A DNA stretch of 64,000 nt from an uncultured Bacteroides sp. (GCF_910585845.1 NZ_CAJUHF010000009.1:23960-87959), one strand, 5' to 3'. Counted from the first letter of the stretch, positions 25,928 through 35,568 are shown. The notes: generated by a model from the letters alone, not told the origin. Translations and numbers: made by a program.

Positions 25928-27136
25928 ATGAAACTGATACATACCAGCGACTGGCACTTGGGCCACACCCTCTATAACTACGACCGCAGCCGCGAGCAGC
26001 AAGCATTTCTGGAACAGCTGGCACGCATCGTGGCGGAAGAGAGACCGGATGCAATGGTCGTCAGCGGAGACATCTACCACTACTCCACCCCCTCGGCAGC
26101 CACACAGAAGATGTACACGGACGGAATGCTACGGATTCACCGCGCCTGTCCGGAAATGACCATTGTCGTAACCGCCGGAAACCATGACAGCAGCTCGAAG
26201 CTGGAGATAGACAGCAGCCTGTGGAACCACTTCGGAGTGAAGGTGGTGGGCAACATCGAGCGGACCCGCGAGGAGGTGAACCTCGAAAAGCACATTGTGC
26301 CCGTGGAAGACGAGGACGGGGACCTGAAAGGATACATCGTCGCCGTCCCCCACGTCTACCCGCAGAATTTTCCGATGCTGGACACGGAGACACCGCGCGA
26401 GGAGCGGCAGGCACGCTTCTTCCAAACACTGCTGGACGAGGTGGAGAAGATGAACACAGCCGAAGTGCCCGTTGTCCTGACGGCGCACCTCTCCATCGAA
26501 GGCAGCGACCGGACCGGCCATGACGAAGCAATTGGCGGAATAGAATACGTCCCCATCGGTTCGCTGGGCAGCGGATACGACTACCTGGCACTGGGGCATA
26601 TCCACTGCCCGCAGAACATCCGGAGCGACCGCTTCCATGCGCGCTACTGCGGCACTCCCCTGCCGGTCAGCTTCGACGAGACCTATCCCCACTCCGTCTC
26701 CATCGTCGAGGTCGGGAGGCAGGTGGCTCCGCAGGTAAGGACCGTGCAGATAGAGAATCCCATGCCGCTCGTCACCCTGCCCCGGGAACCGGCGGACTTT
26801 GAAGAGGCGGTCAGGCTGCTGGAAGAGTATCCCGCCGACCAGCCCGCCTACATCCGGCTGAACGTCCTGATAAAGGATTACCTGGCATCCGACTGCAACG
26901 AACGGGCATCGAACGCGGCAAAAGGGAAAAGTTGCCGCTATTGTTGCATCAAGCCCAACCGCGAGAAGACGGCTCTGGCCGACAAGGCACACCATCTTTC
27001 CCTCCAGGAGATGCAGGAGATGTCGCCGCTCGAGATAGCCAAACTCTACTATCAGGAGACGGAAGGGGAAGAGATGGACGAGGAACTCTGCGAGCTTATG
27101 AATGTCGCCATGCGAAGGGTGGCGGAAAACAAATAA
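25928..27136 (+). CDS. sbcD: Exonuclease subunit SbcD (Mre11-like)
   Basis: 402 residues. Metallophosphoesterase motifs are in place: SDWHLGH (residues 7-13), VSGDIYH, TAGNHDSSSKLE, and LALGHIHCPQ. With SbcC it forms the nuclease that opens hairpins and trims DNA ends. The late RLNVLIKDYLASDCNERASN region is the capping domain. Thirty-three bases separate it from sbcC. The family's usual length and motif order are kept, so it is probably functional. Confidence 0.95.
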   Translation: MKLIHTSDWHLGHTLYNYDRSREQQAFLEQLARIVAEERPDAMVVSGDIYHYSTPSAATQKMYTDGMLRIHRACPEMTIVVTAGNHDSSSKLEIDSSLWNHFGVKVVGNIERTREEVNLEKHIVPVEDEDGDLKGYIVAVPHVYPQNFPMLDTETPREERQARFFQTLLDEVEKMNTAEVPVVLTAHLSIEGSDRTGHDEAIGGIEYVPIGSLGSGYDYLALGHIHCPQNIRSDRFHARYCGTPLPVSFDETYPHSVSIVEVGRQVAPQVRTVQIENPMPLVTLPREPADFEEAVRLLEEYPADQPAYIRLNVLIKDYLASDCNERASNAAKGKSCRYCCIKPNREKTALADKAHHLSLQEMQEMSPLEIAKLYYQETEGEEMDEELCELMNVAMRRVAENK

Positions 27137-27169
27137 CCTGCGCTGACACGCACAACCCGGATATGAATC

Positions 27170-30100
27170 ATGAAACTTCAAAAACTGACCATAAAGAACC
27201 TGGCATCCATAGAGGACGCCGTCATCGACTTTGAGAACGGGCCGTTAGGCGAGGAATCGCTATTCCTCATCTGCGGCGAGACGGGAGCCGGAAAAACGAC
27301 ACTGCTCGACGCCATCTGCCTGTCGCTCTACAACGAAACGCCCCGCATGGACCGCGCGGAAAACGAGAGGTACAGGGACGTGGGACAGAGTTTTTCCGCC
27401 AAGAAAGAGGAGATCGCCATCAACGACAGCCGCCAGCTGATGCGGCGGAATACCAATGAGGCATGGACCGAGCTGGAGTTTATCGGCTCGAACGAGGTGC
27501 CCTACACCGCCCGGTGGTACGTGGCACGCGCCCACCGCAAACTCTCCGGCGCCATCCAAGACACCAAGTGGACACTGGAAAACCGGAAGACGGGCATCAC
27601 GCTTTCCCGGAAGAATGAGATAAAGGCGGAAATACAGGCTGCCATCGGACTTACCTTCGAGCAGTTCTGCCGCACCACCCTGCTGGCGCAAGGCGACTTC
27701 ACCAAGTTCCTGCAAAGCAAGGAGAGCGAAAAGTCGGACATTCTGGAGAAGCTGACCGGAACCGGCATCTACTCGGAGATAGGCGCCTGCATCTACGCCA
27801 TCACCAAAGAGAAACGTACGGACTACGAAAACCAGAACCGGAAGCTGGAAGGCATACGCCTCCTGACCGAAGAGGAAACCGCCGAGATAGACCGGAACAT
27901 AACGGCACTGAATGCCGAAATCAGCGGATATGCCGCGCAAAAGAGTACGGCAACCCTGAAAAGCGACTGGCTGAAACGGCATGCCGAACTCCTACTGAAC
28001 CTCGAAAAGCAGCGGAAAGAGTGGGAAGCCCGCAAGGCGCAATTGCAGTCGGACGACTTCCGCCGACGGGAACTGCTCGTCAGGGAGTGGAACAGCACCG
28101 CAGAGGCACGCAACCTCCTCTCCTCGCTCCGGCAGCAACAACGGCAGCAAGAGAGCGACCGTGCGCACGCCGAAGAGATGAAGCTCCGGTTCGTACGCCT
28201 CAGCAACGGGCGCATCTGGCTGGAAGAGAACCGGACGGAGCAACAAGGCAAACTGCTCCGCGCCGAGGAATACCTGGAAGCCCAGGCGCCGTTCCGTAGC
28301 ATGTACGAACAGAGCCAGTCCATTGCCGCCGACCTCAACCTCATACTCTCTGCCCGCCGGCGCATCGCTGCCTGTGAGAAGCAGGTGTCCGCCCTGACCC
28401 GACAACTGCCCGCCACCGAACGGGAACGCACGGAGCAGGAGAACAGCTTCAACCGGAAGAACCGGGAGAACCAAGCCAAGCAACAGGAAATAGACCGCCT
28501 GAACGCGCAACTCGCCTCCATGAACCGGAATGCCTTGCAGGCAGAGAAGGATACGTTGGAGGGCGAAAGGGAGAATCTGCAGAAGGCACAGAATGCCTTG
28601 CTCGTCCTGAAAGAGAAGCAAACGGCACTGGAGGCGGCCAAGGAGTACGAGAAGTCGCTGGAACAGAAATGGCAGACTTGCCACTCCCGGCACGCCGGAC
28701 TGCAAGCCGACTTCGACCGACGGAAAAGCGCGTACGAAGAGCTACGGACGCTGTACGACAAGCAGAAAGAAGCCGTAGAGGAATGGGCGAAAGAGGCGCG
28801 CGCCCGTCTGTCGGTGGGCGACAACTGTCCGGTATGCGGACAGAAGATCACGTCGCTCTGCAAGGACGAGGATTTCCAGTCCGTGCTCATACCCATCCGG
28901 CAATCCTTAGAGGTCAAAGAGAAGGAGTATAAGGAAGCGGAACGCGCCCTGAACAGCAACCGCACCGAGTGCAAGACCTACGAAGAGATGACTGCAAACA
29001 GCCGCACCGCCACCGGAAAGGCGCAGAAGAGCTACGACCTCGCCTGCACCGAAGCGCAAGAGAGATGCCGCCGTTGCCTGACCGGCGAGCTGACCGACGG
29101 TACCCCTGCCGCATTGGAGCAACTGGCGCAGAAGAACAAGCTGGCACTCGAACAGATCCACGCCCGACTGGACGAAGTGCAGAAACTTGCCAACCACATC
29201 GCGCAACGGCAACGCGAGAAAGACGAACACCAGACCACGGTAGAAATCGCCCGAAAAGATTTCGACCGCATCGACCGGAAGCTGACCACGCTGAAGAACG
29301 ACATCGCCAACCAACAGCTGCTGCAAGAGAACGAGAAAGAGACCATCCGCACCGCCTTCGAGCGCGTCAGCCCGTTGCTCTTGTGGGACGGTTGGCAGAC
29401 GGAATGGGACGCCTCTCCCACCGCCTTCATCGAGCGCTTGCAGAAGTCCGCAGGATATTATAGGATGGCGCAGGAGAAGCAGACCGAACTGAAATCCGCC
29501 ATCGCCCTCGTCACCCAAGAGCTGGACAACATATCCGCCGCTCGGGAGATTGTCTGCGAAGCCTTTCCGGAGTGGAGAGACCTCCCCGCCGAAGAGAAAC
29601 AGGAGACGAAGAACCTGGCAGCAGCCTGGAACGCCCTTGTCTCCGACGCCGGAGGACTGAAACAAAGCATCGTGTCCGTCCGCAGGAACATCGGTGAGCT
29701 GCAATCCGGACTGGCAGCCTTCTATGCTTCGCATCCCGACACGGACGAAGCACGCCTCATCGCCCTCTCCTCCCACTCCGGCGAGTACATCGAGGGAATG
29801 CGCGCAGAGCTGCAACGCCTCAAGGAGGAAGAAGTCGCCGCGCAGACCGCTTTCCGGCTGACCACCGTCCAGCTGGAAGAGCATCTGGAGAAGAGACCCG
29901 TCATGGAAGAGGGCAATACGCCGGAGAGCCTTGCCGAGTTGCTCCGCCTCTTGGAGGAAAAGAGTGCCACAGCGACCCAGACCGTCCTGCGCATGAAAAT
30001 ACAGCTGGAAGAGAACGCCAAGAACATCGCCCTGATCAAGGAAGAAAAGAGGCGCGCGGACGAACTGCGGGAGGTCTACCTGAAATGGGACCGACTGTGC

Positions 30101-30589
30101 CGGCACTTTGGCGACGAGAAAGGAAAGAACTTCCGGAACATCGCCCAAAGTTTCGTGCTGAAAGAGCTGCTCAACGGTGCCAACTCCTACCTGCAACGGC
30201 TGACGGACCGCTACGAACTGGAATGTCAGGCCGGTTCGCTCACCATACTGCTGCGCGACTTCTATCAGGGAGGCGCGGCACGTCCCGCCTGCACGCTGTC
30301 GGGCGGAGAGAGTTTTCTGGTCTCGCTGTCGTTGGCGCTCGGCCTCTCCTCGCTCAGCCGCCACAGCCTGTCGGTAGACACGTTGTTCATCGACGAGGGA
30401 TTCGGCACACTGAGCAGCGACTACCTGAACACGGTGATGGACACGCTGGAGAAACTGCATCAGATGGGAGGAAAGAAAGTGGGCATCATCAGCCACGTGG
30501 AGGGACTGCGGGAACGCATCAAGACCCAGATACTGGTGCAGCGCATCGACAATTCGAGAAGTGAGATCAAGACGCAAAGAACGACGTAA
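27170..30589 (+). CDS. sbcC: Exonuclease subunit SbcC (Rad50-like ATPase)
   Basis: 1139 residues. Walker A GETGAGKTT is at 36-44; long coiled coils rich in Glu/Gln/Arg span roughly 190-480 and 600-990; the zinc hook CPVCGQ starts at residue 553 in the middle; the ABC signature LSGGESF is near 1042 and Walker B TLFIDEGFGTL near 1065. It drives ATP-dependent tethering and nuclease control in the SbcCD complex. Long open frames on the opposite strand are composition artefacts. Confidence 0.96.
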   Translation: MKLQKLTIKNLASIEDAVIDFENGPLGEESLFLICGETGAGKTTLLDAICLSLYNETPRMDRAENERYRDVGQSFSAKKEEIAINDSRQLMRRNTNEAWTELEFIGSNEVPYTARWYVARAHRKLSGAIQDTKWTLENRKTGITLSRKNEIKAEIQAAIGLTFEQFCRTTLLAQGDFTKFLQSKESEKSDILEKLTGTGIYSEIGACIYAITKEKRTDYENQNRKLEGIRLLTEEETAEIDRNITALNAEISGYAAQKSTATLKSDWLKRHAELLLNLEKQRKEWEARKAQLQSDDFRRRELLVREWNSTAEARNLLSSLRQQQRQQESDRAHAEEMKLRFVRLSNGRIWLEENRTEQQGKLLRAEEYLEAQAPFRSMYEQSQSIAADLNLILSARRRIAACEKQVSALTRQLPATERERTEQENSFNRKNRENQAKQQEIDRLNAQLASMNRNALQAEKDTLEGERENLQKAQNALLVLKEKQTALEAAKEYEKSLEQKWQTCHSRHAGLQADFDRRKSAYEELRTLYDKQKEAVEEWAKEARARLSVGDNCPVCGQKITSLCKDEDFQSVLIPIRQSLEVKEKEYKEAERALNSNRTECKTYEEMTANSRTATGKAQKSYDLACTEAQERCRRCLTGELTDGTPAALEQLAQKNKLALEQIHARLDEVQKLANHIAQRQREKDEHQTTVEIARKDFDRIDRKLTTLKNDIANQQLLQENEKETIRTAFERVSPLLLWDGWQTEWDASPTAFIERLQKSAGYYRMAQEKQTELKSAIALVTQELDNISAAREIVCEAFPEWRDLPAEEKQETKNLAAAWNALVSDAGGLKQSIVSVRRNIGELQSGLAAFYASHPDTDEARLIALSSHSGEYIEGMRAELQRLKEEEVAAQTAFRLTTVQLEEHLEKRPVMEEGNTPESLAELLRLLEEKSATATQTVLRMKIQLEENAKNIALIKEEKRRADELREVYLKWDRLCRHFGDEKGKNFRNIAQSFVLKELLNGANSYLQRLTDRYELECQAGSLTILLRDFYQGGAARPACTLSGGESFLVSLSLALGLSSLSRHSLSVDTLFIDEGFGTLSSDYLNTVMDTLEKLHQMGGKKVGIISHVEGLRERIKTQILVQRIDNSRSEIKTQRTT

Positions 30590-30608
30590 ACAGTCGCGAA
30601 AGCTACAT

Positions 30609-30692
30609 TCCGATTATCCGTTTTGCCTATTGCGGCAATCGGAAAATCCCTTGCTCATCGCTTCTGCATTCTCCGCGGCTGTCATACTTTTG
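30609..30692 (+). promoter_or_regulatory. Hairpin after sbcC and -7 box for the ThrE-type operon
   Basis: TTCCGATT and AATCGGAA (between about 30609 and 30653) can pair downstream of sbcC as a terminator-like stem. TACTTTTG at 30685-30692 is a -7 box 26 bases before the small-protein ATG at 30718. Confidence 0.45.
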
Positions 30693-30717
30693 CGGCCAAA
30701 ATTAAAAGCACTAAAGT

Positions 30718-30915
30718 ATGAACCAATCAATGATTGTATGGTGCATGATAGCGGGAGTGCTATTGTGTGCATTTGTATTCAGAGCCATAGAACAGTATTA
30801 TGCCGAATGCCGCCGCAACGGACGCAAACCGATGCATTTGTTGGAAATCGGTAAAGAAAGGGAAATATTCTATATTCCGGGAGATGTTGAAGATGATGAG
30901 TTCGAGGATTTGTAA
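30718..30915 (+). CDS. Small single-span membrane protein
   Basis: 65 residues: one N-terminal hydrophobic helix (about residues 5-22), a basic stretch (ECRRNGRKP) and a very acidic end (EDDEFEDL). Its -7 promoter box lies directly upstream. It overlaps the start of the ThrE-like gene by about 23 bases, so the two are probably co-translated. It may be an accessory of the exporter, but no family is recognised. Confidence 0.6.
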   Translation: MNQSMIVWCMIAGVLLCAFVFRAIEQYYAECRRNGRKPMHLLEIGKEREIFYIPGDVEDDEFEDL

Positions 30916-31699
30916 GGCGAATGACGTGCCGGGCAACCTCCCTGTCCGCGAAATCGCGGTCTTTCTTGCCGACTATGCCTCGTTGTTATCAGGATGCGGG
31001 GCGACCTGCATACGCATAGAAAAGAATGCCCGGAGAATGGCAGCTGCTTTTGGAGTAGGATTCGACATTACCCTAATGCCTACTCATGTATATGTGTCGG
31101 TGTGGGGCAAGGATATGTCAGATACGAGTGTGATCATCCGCAAGACTGCAAGTTGCGGCATTAGCTTCAACCTCAATGCCCTCTTGAGCCGTCTGAGTTG
31201 GGAGGTGGCGGACAATCATCTTGACTTCCCGACGGCCGTTGAACGCTTTGAGCGGATACGGGAGACCAAGCCGACCGGGAAGTGGGAGGTCCTGTTTCTG
31301 ACAAGCTTTGCCAATGCCTCGTTCTGCCGTCTTTTCGGCGGCGATGCCGTGGCTATGCTCATTGTCTTTGCATCGACCCTTGCCGGTTACAGGCTGAAAC
31401 AGATCATGCTGGAGGACAAACGGGATGTGCGTCTCACTTTTTTGTGTGCCGCTTTCTTTTCCGCCGCCCTCAGTGCCGGAGGACATATCTTCGACATCGG
31501 CACAACACCTGAGATAGCATTGGGGACGAGTGTCCTGTATCTCATTCCGGGGGTTCCGTATATCAATGCCGTCAGCGACATGATAGACCGCCACTACCTG
31601 TGTGCGTTCAGCCGGTTCCTGGATGCCACCATCCTCACCGCCTGTCTGTCCGCAGGATTGTGTGCCGGAATGTTCATATTAGGATTAAAATGGTTTTAG
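30893..31699 (+). CDS. Threonine/serine exporter, N-terminal (ThrE) component
   Basis: About 268 residues from ATG 30893 (MMSSRICKAN); a longer frame begins at 30800 but would run through the small membrane-protein gene. The cytoplasmic part (FLADYASLLSGCGATCIRIEKNARRMAAAFG) and DITLMPTHVYVSV are hallmarks of the ThrE N-terminal domain, followed by five membrane segments containing FGGDAVAMLIVF and LIPGVPYINAVSDMIDRHY. Pairs with the next gene as a split exporter. Amino-acid specificity is inferred from the family. Confidence 0.85.
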   Translation: MMSSRICKANDVPGNLPVREIAVFLADYASLLSGCGATCIRIEKNARRMAAAFGVGFDITLMPTHVYVSVWGKDMSDTSVIIRKTASCGISFNLNALLSRLSWEVADNHLDFPTAVERFERIRETKPTGKWEVLFLTSFANASFCRLFGGDAVAMLIVFASTLAGYRLKQIMLEDKRDVRLTFLCAAFFSAALSAGGHIFDIGTTPEIALGTSVLYLIPGVPYINAVSDMIDRHYLCAFSRFLDATILTACLSAGLCAGMFILGLKWF

Positions 31700-31746
31700 A
31701 CAGCTTATGTAATTAGACAGCTTATGCGATTAGACAACTTATGTGG
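31696..31746. repeat. Three 17-bp tandem repeats joining stop and start codons
   Basis: TTAGACAGCTTATGTAA (31696-31712), TTAGACAGCTTATGCGA (31713-31729) and TTAGACAACTTATGTGG (31730-31746). The first unit contains the TAG stop of the upstream gene and the third contains the ATG of the downstream gene; each unit contains its own ATG. Confidence 0.85.
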
Positions 31747-32235
31747 AATGATATATTAATAAATATTTTAGAGGACGGATTGTTTTCAGCGATAGCAGCC
31801 ATCGGTTTTTCCAGCATCAGCAACACGCCACGGCGTGCCTACCTGACCTGCGCCCTGATTGCCGCAGCCGGCCATTCTATCCGTTACGTTCTGACTTTGC
31901 CCGAACTTGAAGGGATGCATATTATCCCCGCCAGCACGGTAGCGGCATTTGCCATCGGTGTGCTTGCCGTGCTGTTCGCTTCACGCATCAAGTGCCCTGC
32001 CGAAGTCTGTTTCTTCCCGGCTTTGTTGCCCATGATACCGGGAATGTATGCCTACCGCACGATAGAGGCACTGCTCTCCTGTCTGTACCACACGCAGGAG
32101 GAAGCCTTCGGGCATTATTTCTATCTACTGACCTACAACGGACTGACCAGTGCGTTCATCATTTTAGGAATGGTCGTAGGAGCCACTATACCGGTGTTCC
32201 TGTTCAAAAAACTTTCGTTTACGGCTACGAGATAA
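31741..32235 (+). CDS. Threonine/serine exporter, C-terminal (ThrE_2) component
   Basis: 164 residues, about five membrane helices, with FSSISNTPRRAYLTCALIAA, ASTVAAFAIGVLAVLFASRI and PALLPMIPGMYAYRTIEALL, the characteristic pattern of ThrE_2 domain proteins. In many bacteria this domain is a separate protein encoded next to the ThrE domain, as here. Starts at the ATG within the third of three 17-bp repeats. Confidence 0.85.
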   Translation: MWNDILINILEDGLFSAIAAIGFSSISNTPRRAYLTCALIAAAGHSIRYVLTLPELEGMHIIPASTVAAFAIGVLAVLFASRIKCPAEVCFFPALLPMIPGMYAYRTIEALLSCLYHTQEEAFGHYFYLLTYNGLTSAFIILGMVVGATIPVFLFKKLSFTATR

Positions 32236-32247
32236 ACTTATTATCAC

Positions 32248-32255
32248 TATCTTTG
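32248..32255 (+). promoter_or_regulatory. -7 box directly before the LysR gene
   Basis: TATCTTTG ends only seven bases before the ATG at 32263. If used, transcription starts about 3-4 bases before the start codon. Confidence 0.5.
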
Positions 32256-32262
32256 TATTATT

Positions 32263-33162
32263 ATGGAATTAAGACAGTTAAGATACTTTGCCAAAGCCGC
32301 CGAGACACTGAACTTTTCTGATGCGGCAAAAGCCCTCAACATAGCGCAAAGCTCGCTATCGCAACAGATAAAGCAATTGGAAGATGAACTGAACGTACAG
32401 CTTTTCCTGCGAAACAGCCATTCCATACGCCTGACCGAGGCCGGAGAAGAGATGCTGCCCTTCGCCTTGCGAACTATCCATGACGCCGAGACCTGCGCAG
32501 ACAGGATACACGATTTGCAGAAATTGCTGACCGGCACGCTGAACATCGGCATCACCTATTCTTTCAGCCCGATACTGACCGAAACGGTAATCTCTTTCAT
32601 GAAGATGTATCCGCACATCAAACTCAACATCATCTACAAGCCCATGAGCGAACTGATGGAGCTGCTTGCCAAACGGGATTTGGATTTCGTGCTTGCCTTC
32701 AAGCCTACGAAACCGGTGGCTGATGTGGAATCGCACATCTTGTTCCAAAACAGCCTGTCGGCCATCGTCAGCAGCACTCACCCGCTTGCCTCAAAAGACA
32801 AAGTCACTCTGGCAGAGCTTGGGAAATATGAATTGGCATTGCCATCGAAAGGATTGCAGGCACGGAACGCATTCGACAGCCTTGTGACTACGTACAACGA
32901 TTTCCAGATTCGTATCGAACTGAACGAAGTGAACATCCTGCTGAAACTCATACGCCAGACCCACTTGGTGACCGTGCTTGCCGAAGACTCCATCTATAAT
33001 GAGTGCGACGTGAAAGCTGTTCCCCTTGACGTACCGGACAACGAAATGATAGGCTGCGTCCATATCCTCAAGGACACGTATCACAAACATTCCATGAAAG
33101 AGTTTATACGATTATTGAGCGAATCGCTCATCGTCAAGAAGCGGCAGAACTCATGGATATAA
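32263..33162 (+). CDS. LysR-family transcriptional regulator
   Basis: 299 residues. The N-terminal winged helix-turn-helix is clear (MELRQLRYFAKAAETLNFSD, AAKALNIAQSSLSQQIKQLE, LFLRNSHSIRLTEAGE), followed by a periplasmic-binding-like effector domain from about residue 90 (GTLNIGITYSFSPILTETVI). OxyR/CynR-like in general shape, but I see no clear redox Cys pair. Its target is unknown; neighbours are the ThrE-type exporter and map. It appears to have an almost leaderless mRNA. Confidence 0.9.
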   Translation: MELRQLRYFAKAAETLNFSDAAKALNIAQSSLSQQIKQLEDELNVQLFLRNSHSIRLTEAGEEMLPFALRTIHDAETCADRIHDLQKLLTGTLNIGITYSFSPILTETVISFMKMYPHIKLNIIYKPMSELMELLAKRDLDFVLAFKPTKPVADVESHILFQNSLSAIVSSTHPLASKDKVTLAELGKYELALPSKGLQARNAFDSLVTTYNDFQIRIELNEVNILLKLIRQTHLVTVLAEDSIYNECDVKAVPLDVPDNEMIGCVHILKDTYHKHSMKEFIRLLSESLIVKKRQNSWI

Positions 33163-33217
33163 CAGCTTTTTAAGCAAAATTTAAACAGCTTCTAAAGCTG
33201 CTCTAAGATGAATTACG

Positions 33218-33225
33218 TACTTTTG
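33218..33225 (+). promoter_or_regulatory. -7 box for map
   Basis: TACTTTTG, 25 bases before the map ATG. No TTTG at the -33 distance. Confidence 0.5.
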
Positions 33226-33250
33226 CACCGTTATAAAATCAAAGAGACAG

Positions 33251-34105
33251 ATGAAAAAGTTCAGTAAAGGAGTCCGGTTTACTCCTAAAAACTATTCCGA
33301 CGAAGTAGAAGCCAAGATACAACGCTATAAGAGAGAAGGTTACAAGCTCCCGTTGCGCCATCTGCTGCGCACCGAAGAGCAACTGGCAGGCATACGCGAA
33401 AGCGCAAAAATCAATACAGCCCTGCTGGACTACATCTCGGCAAACATACGCGAAGGCATGTCCACCGCAGAAATCGACCACATGGTCTATGAGTTTACGA
33501 CCGACCACGACGCCATCCCCGCCCCCTTCCTGTACGAGGGATTCCCGAAAAGCGTGTGCGTAAGCATCAACGACGTCGTCTGCCACGGCATCCCGAGCAC
33601 CAAGGAGTTCCTGCGCAGTGGGGACATCGTGAACGTGGATGTTTCCACCATCTACAAAGGTTATTTCTCGGATGCCTCGCGCATGTACATGATCGGTGAC
33701 GTGAGACCCGAATGGCAACGCCTGGTGCAAGTGGCGAAAGAGTGCCGCGACATCGGCGTGCAGGCTGCGCAACCGTGGGCACGCCTCGGCGACGTGGGAG
33801 CCGCCATCCAGGAACATGCCGAAAAGAACGGCTATAGCGTAGTGCGCGACCTTTGCGGACACGGCGTAGGCATCAAGTTCCACGAGGAGCCGGACGTGGA
33901 GCACTTCGGCAAACGGGGCACGGGCATGCTCATCGTGCCGGGCATGACGTTCACCATTGAGCCGATGATCAACATGGGAAGCTACGAAGTCTTCATCGAC
34001 GAGGCGGACGGATGGACCGTATTCACCGACGACGGACTACCCTCGGCACAGTGGGAAAGCATGCTTCTGATTACTGAAAACGGAAACGAAATCTTGACGG
34101 AATAA
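33251..34105 (+). CDS. map: Methionine aminopeptidase, type I
   Basis: 284 residues. After a short basic N-terminal extension (about 45 residues) the pita-bread fold follows with the metal ligands in order: Asp in NVDVSTIYKGYFSDASR (two Asp), His in CGHGVGIKFHEEP, Glu in TIEPMI, and Glu in WESMLLITENG. It removes the initiator methionine from new proteins. Bacteroides often carry a second map in the ribosomal cluster, so this may be a paralogue. Two bases separate it from rmuC. Confidence 0.94.
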   Translation: MKKFSKGVRFTPKNYSDEVEAKIQRYKREGYKLPLRHLLRTEEQLAGIRESAKINTALLDYISANIREGMSTAEIDHMVYEFTTDHDAIPAPFLYEGFPKSVCVSINDVVCHGIPSTKEFLRSGDIVNVDVSTIYKGYFSDASRMYMIGDVRPEWQRLVQVAKECRDIGVQAAQPWARLGDVGAAIQEHAEKNGYSVVRDLCGHGVGIKFHEEPDVEHFGKRGTGMLIVPGMTFTIEPMINMGSYEVFIDEADGWTVFTDDGLPSAQWESMLLITENGNEILTE

Positions 34106-34107
34106 AT

Positions 34108-35463
34108 ATGGAGTTCGTTTTTCTACTCATCGGAATGGCGGCAGGCGCAGGAGTGGGCTATCTCACCGCCGGACGAAAAAGCGCCGCCCTGTCAGCCCAG
34201 CTGCAAGCCGCCCGCGAACGGGAAGAGCTGATGGCGCGTACTTCGGAAGAGCGCATCGCCCGCGAACATGCCGTCACCGCCGAACGGCTGTCGGAACAGG
34301 AGAAATCGTTCAACCTCAGGCTGATGGAACAGCAACGGCAATGGGAAGAGCGGCTGAGGCTACAGACAGAAGAGGCGGAAGCCCTGCACAAGCGCATGAG
34401 CATCGAGTTTGAAAACCTCTCCAACCGCATCTTCCAGAGCAAGACGGAGGACTTCACCCGTCTGAATGCCGAGCATCTGAACTCCCTGCTCCGTCCTTTG
34501 GGCGAAAACCTGAAAGACTTCCGCGAAAAGGTGGAACAAGTCTACAGCACCGAAGCCAAGGAGCGTTTCTCGCTGGGCGAACGCATCAAGGAGCTGGTGG
34601 ACCTGAACAACCGCCTCAGCGAGGAGGCGAACAACCTGGCGCGTGCCCTGAAAGGCGACTCGAAGATGCAGGGCAACTGGGGGGAAATGATTCTGGAGCG
34701 TCTGCTTCAGGCATCCGGCCTGATTGAGGGTAAGCACTACTTCCGGCAGGAGTTCCTGAAGGACGAACGGGGCGAGATGCTCACCAACGAGGAGAGCGGA
34801 CAGAAGATGCAACCGGATGTCTTGGTCAAGTATCCCGACGACCGCGAGATGATTATTGATTCCAAAGTCTCCCTCACCGCCTACAGTGCCTATACCTCTG
34901 CCGAAGACAAAGACGAAAAGGCGCGCCTGCTGAAAGCGCATCTGCAATCGGTGCGTGCCCACATAGACGAGCTAAGCCGGAAGGACTACTCCCGCTACGA
35001 CATCAAGGCACCGGATTTCGTCATGATGTTCATCCCCACCGAAGGGGCTTACTTGCTTGCCATACAGAGCGACAGCAATCTTTGGGAATACGCCTACGAT
35101 AAGAAAGTTGTGCTGATGAGTCCTACGAATCTCATCAGTGCCCTGCGCCTCTCCCTCGACCTCTGGAAGCGGGAGAATCAGGTGAAGAACGTGCAGGCCA
35201 TCATCAAACGGGGCACAGCGTTATACGAGAAGATTGTCGGCTTCACCGACACCTTCCTGAGCATCGGCGACAGGCTGACTGGGCTGCAAAGAGATTACGA
35301 CCGTGCCTTCAACCAGCTTTCCGACGGAAACGGAAGTGTTGTCAGACAGGCGGAAATGTTGCGAAACATGAGCCTCACCCCCAAGAAACGAATATCGGCC
35401 AAACTGCTGCCCAAAGATGAGGCGATGGAGGAAGGAGAAGAGACGGCGGACGGAGAGATGTAA
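34108..35463 (+). CDS. rmuC: DNA recombination protein RmuC
   Basis: 451 residues. An N-terminal membrane helix (FVFLLIGMAAGAGVGYLTAG) leads into a coiled coil (about 25-170), then the RmuC domain with KMQGNWGEMILERLLQASGL, QPDVLVKYPDDREMIIDSKV and APDFVMMFIPTEGAYLLA. RmuC family proteins resemble restriction-type nucleases and limit inversions at short repeats. Given the many short repeats in this region its presence is noteworthy, but it is a common core gene. Confidence 0.94.
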   Translation: MEFVFLLIGMAAGAGVGYLTAGRKSAALSAQLQAAREREELMARTSEERIAREHAVTAERLSEQEKSFNLRLMEQQRQWEERLRLQTEEAEALHKRMSIEFENLSNRIFQSKTEDFTRLNAEHLNSLLRPLGENLKDFREKVEQVYSTEAKERFSLGERIKELVDLNNRLSEEANNLARALKGDSKMQGNWGEMILERLLQASGLIEGKHYFRQEFLKDERGEMLTNEESGQKMQPDVLVKYPDDREMIIDSKVSLTAYSAYTSAEDKDEKARLLKAHLQSVRAHIDELSRKDYSRYDIKAPDFVMMFIPTEGAYLLAIQSDSNLWEYAYDKKVVLMSPTNLISALRLSLDLWKRENQVKNVQAIIKRGTALYEKIVGFTDTFLSIGDRLTGLQRDYDRAFNQLSDGNGSVVRQAEMLRNMSLTPKKRISAKLLPKDEAMEEGEETADGEM

Positions 35464-35568
35464 GTTGATAAGTTTGTAAGTTGCCGTACTAATGCGAGTA
35501 ACTTAAAAACTCAAAATCTATTGACCTTTAACTCCTAAGAACAGAAATATTCTCAGGATATTTCTGTT
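35461..35568 (+). terminator. 8-bp stop-codon triplication and terminator after rmuC
   Basis: TAAGTTGA, TAAGTTTG, TAAGTTGC (35461-35484) repeat the rmuC TAA stop three times. AACAGAAATAT (35540-35550) and ATATTTCTGTT (35558-35568) form an 11-bp stem with a 7-base loop followed by T-rich sequence, a terminator that also serves the convergent hepT gene. Confidence 0.65.

Noticed and set aside
28907..30577. 556-codon open frame opposite sbcC
   Set aside because: Antisense of the coiled-coil and ATPase regions of SbcC; composition artefact.
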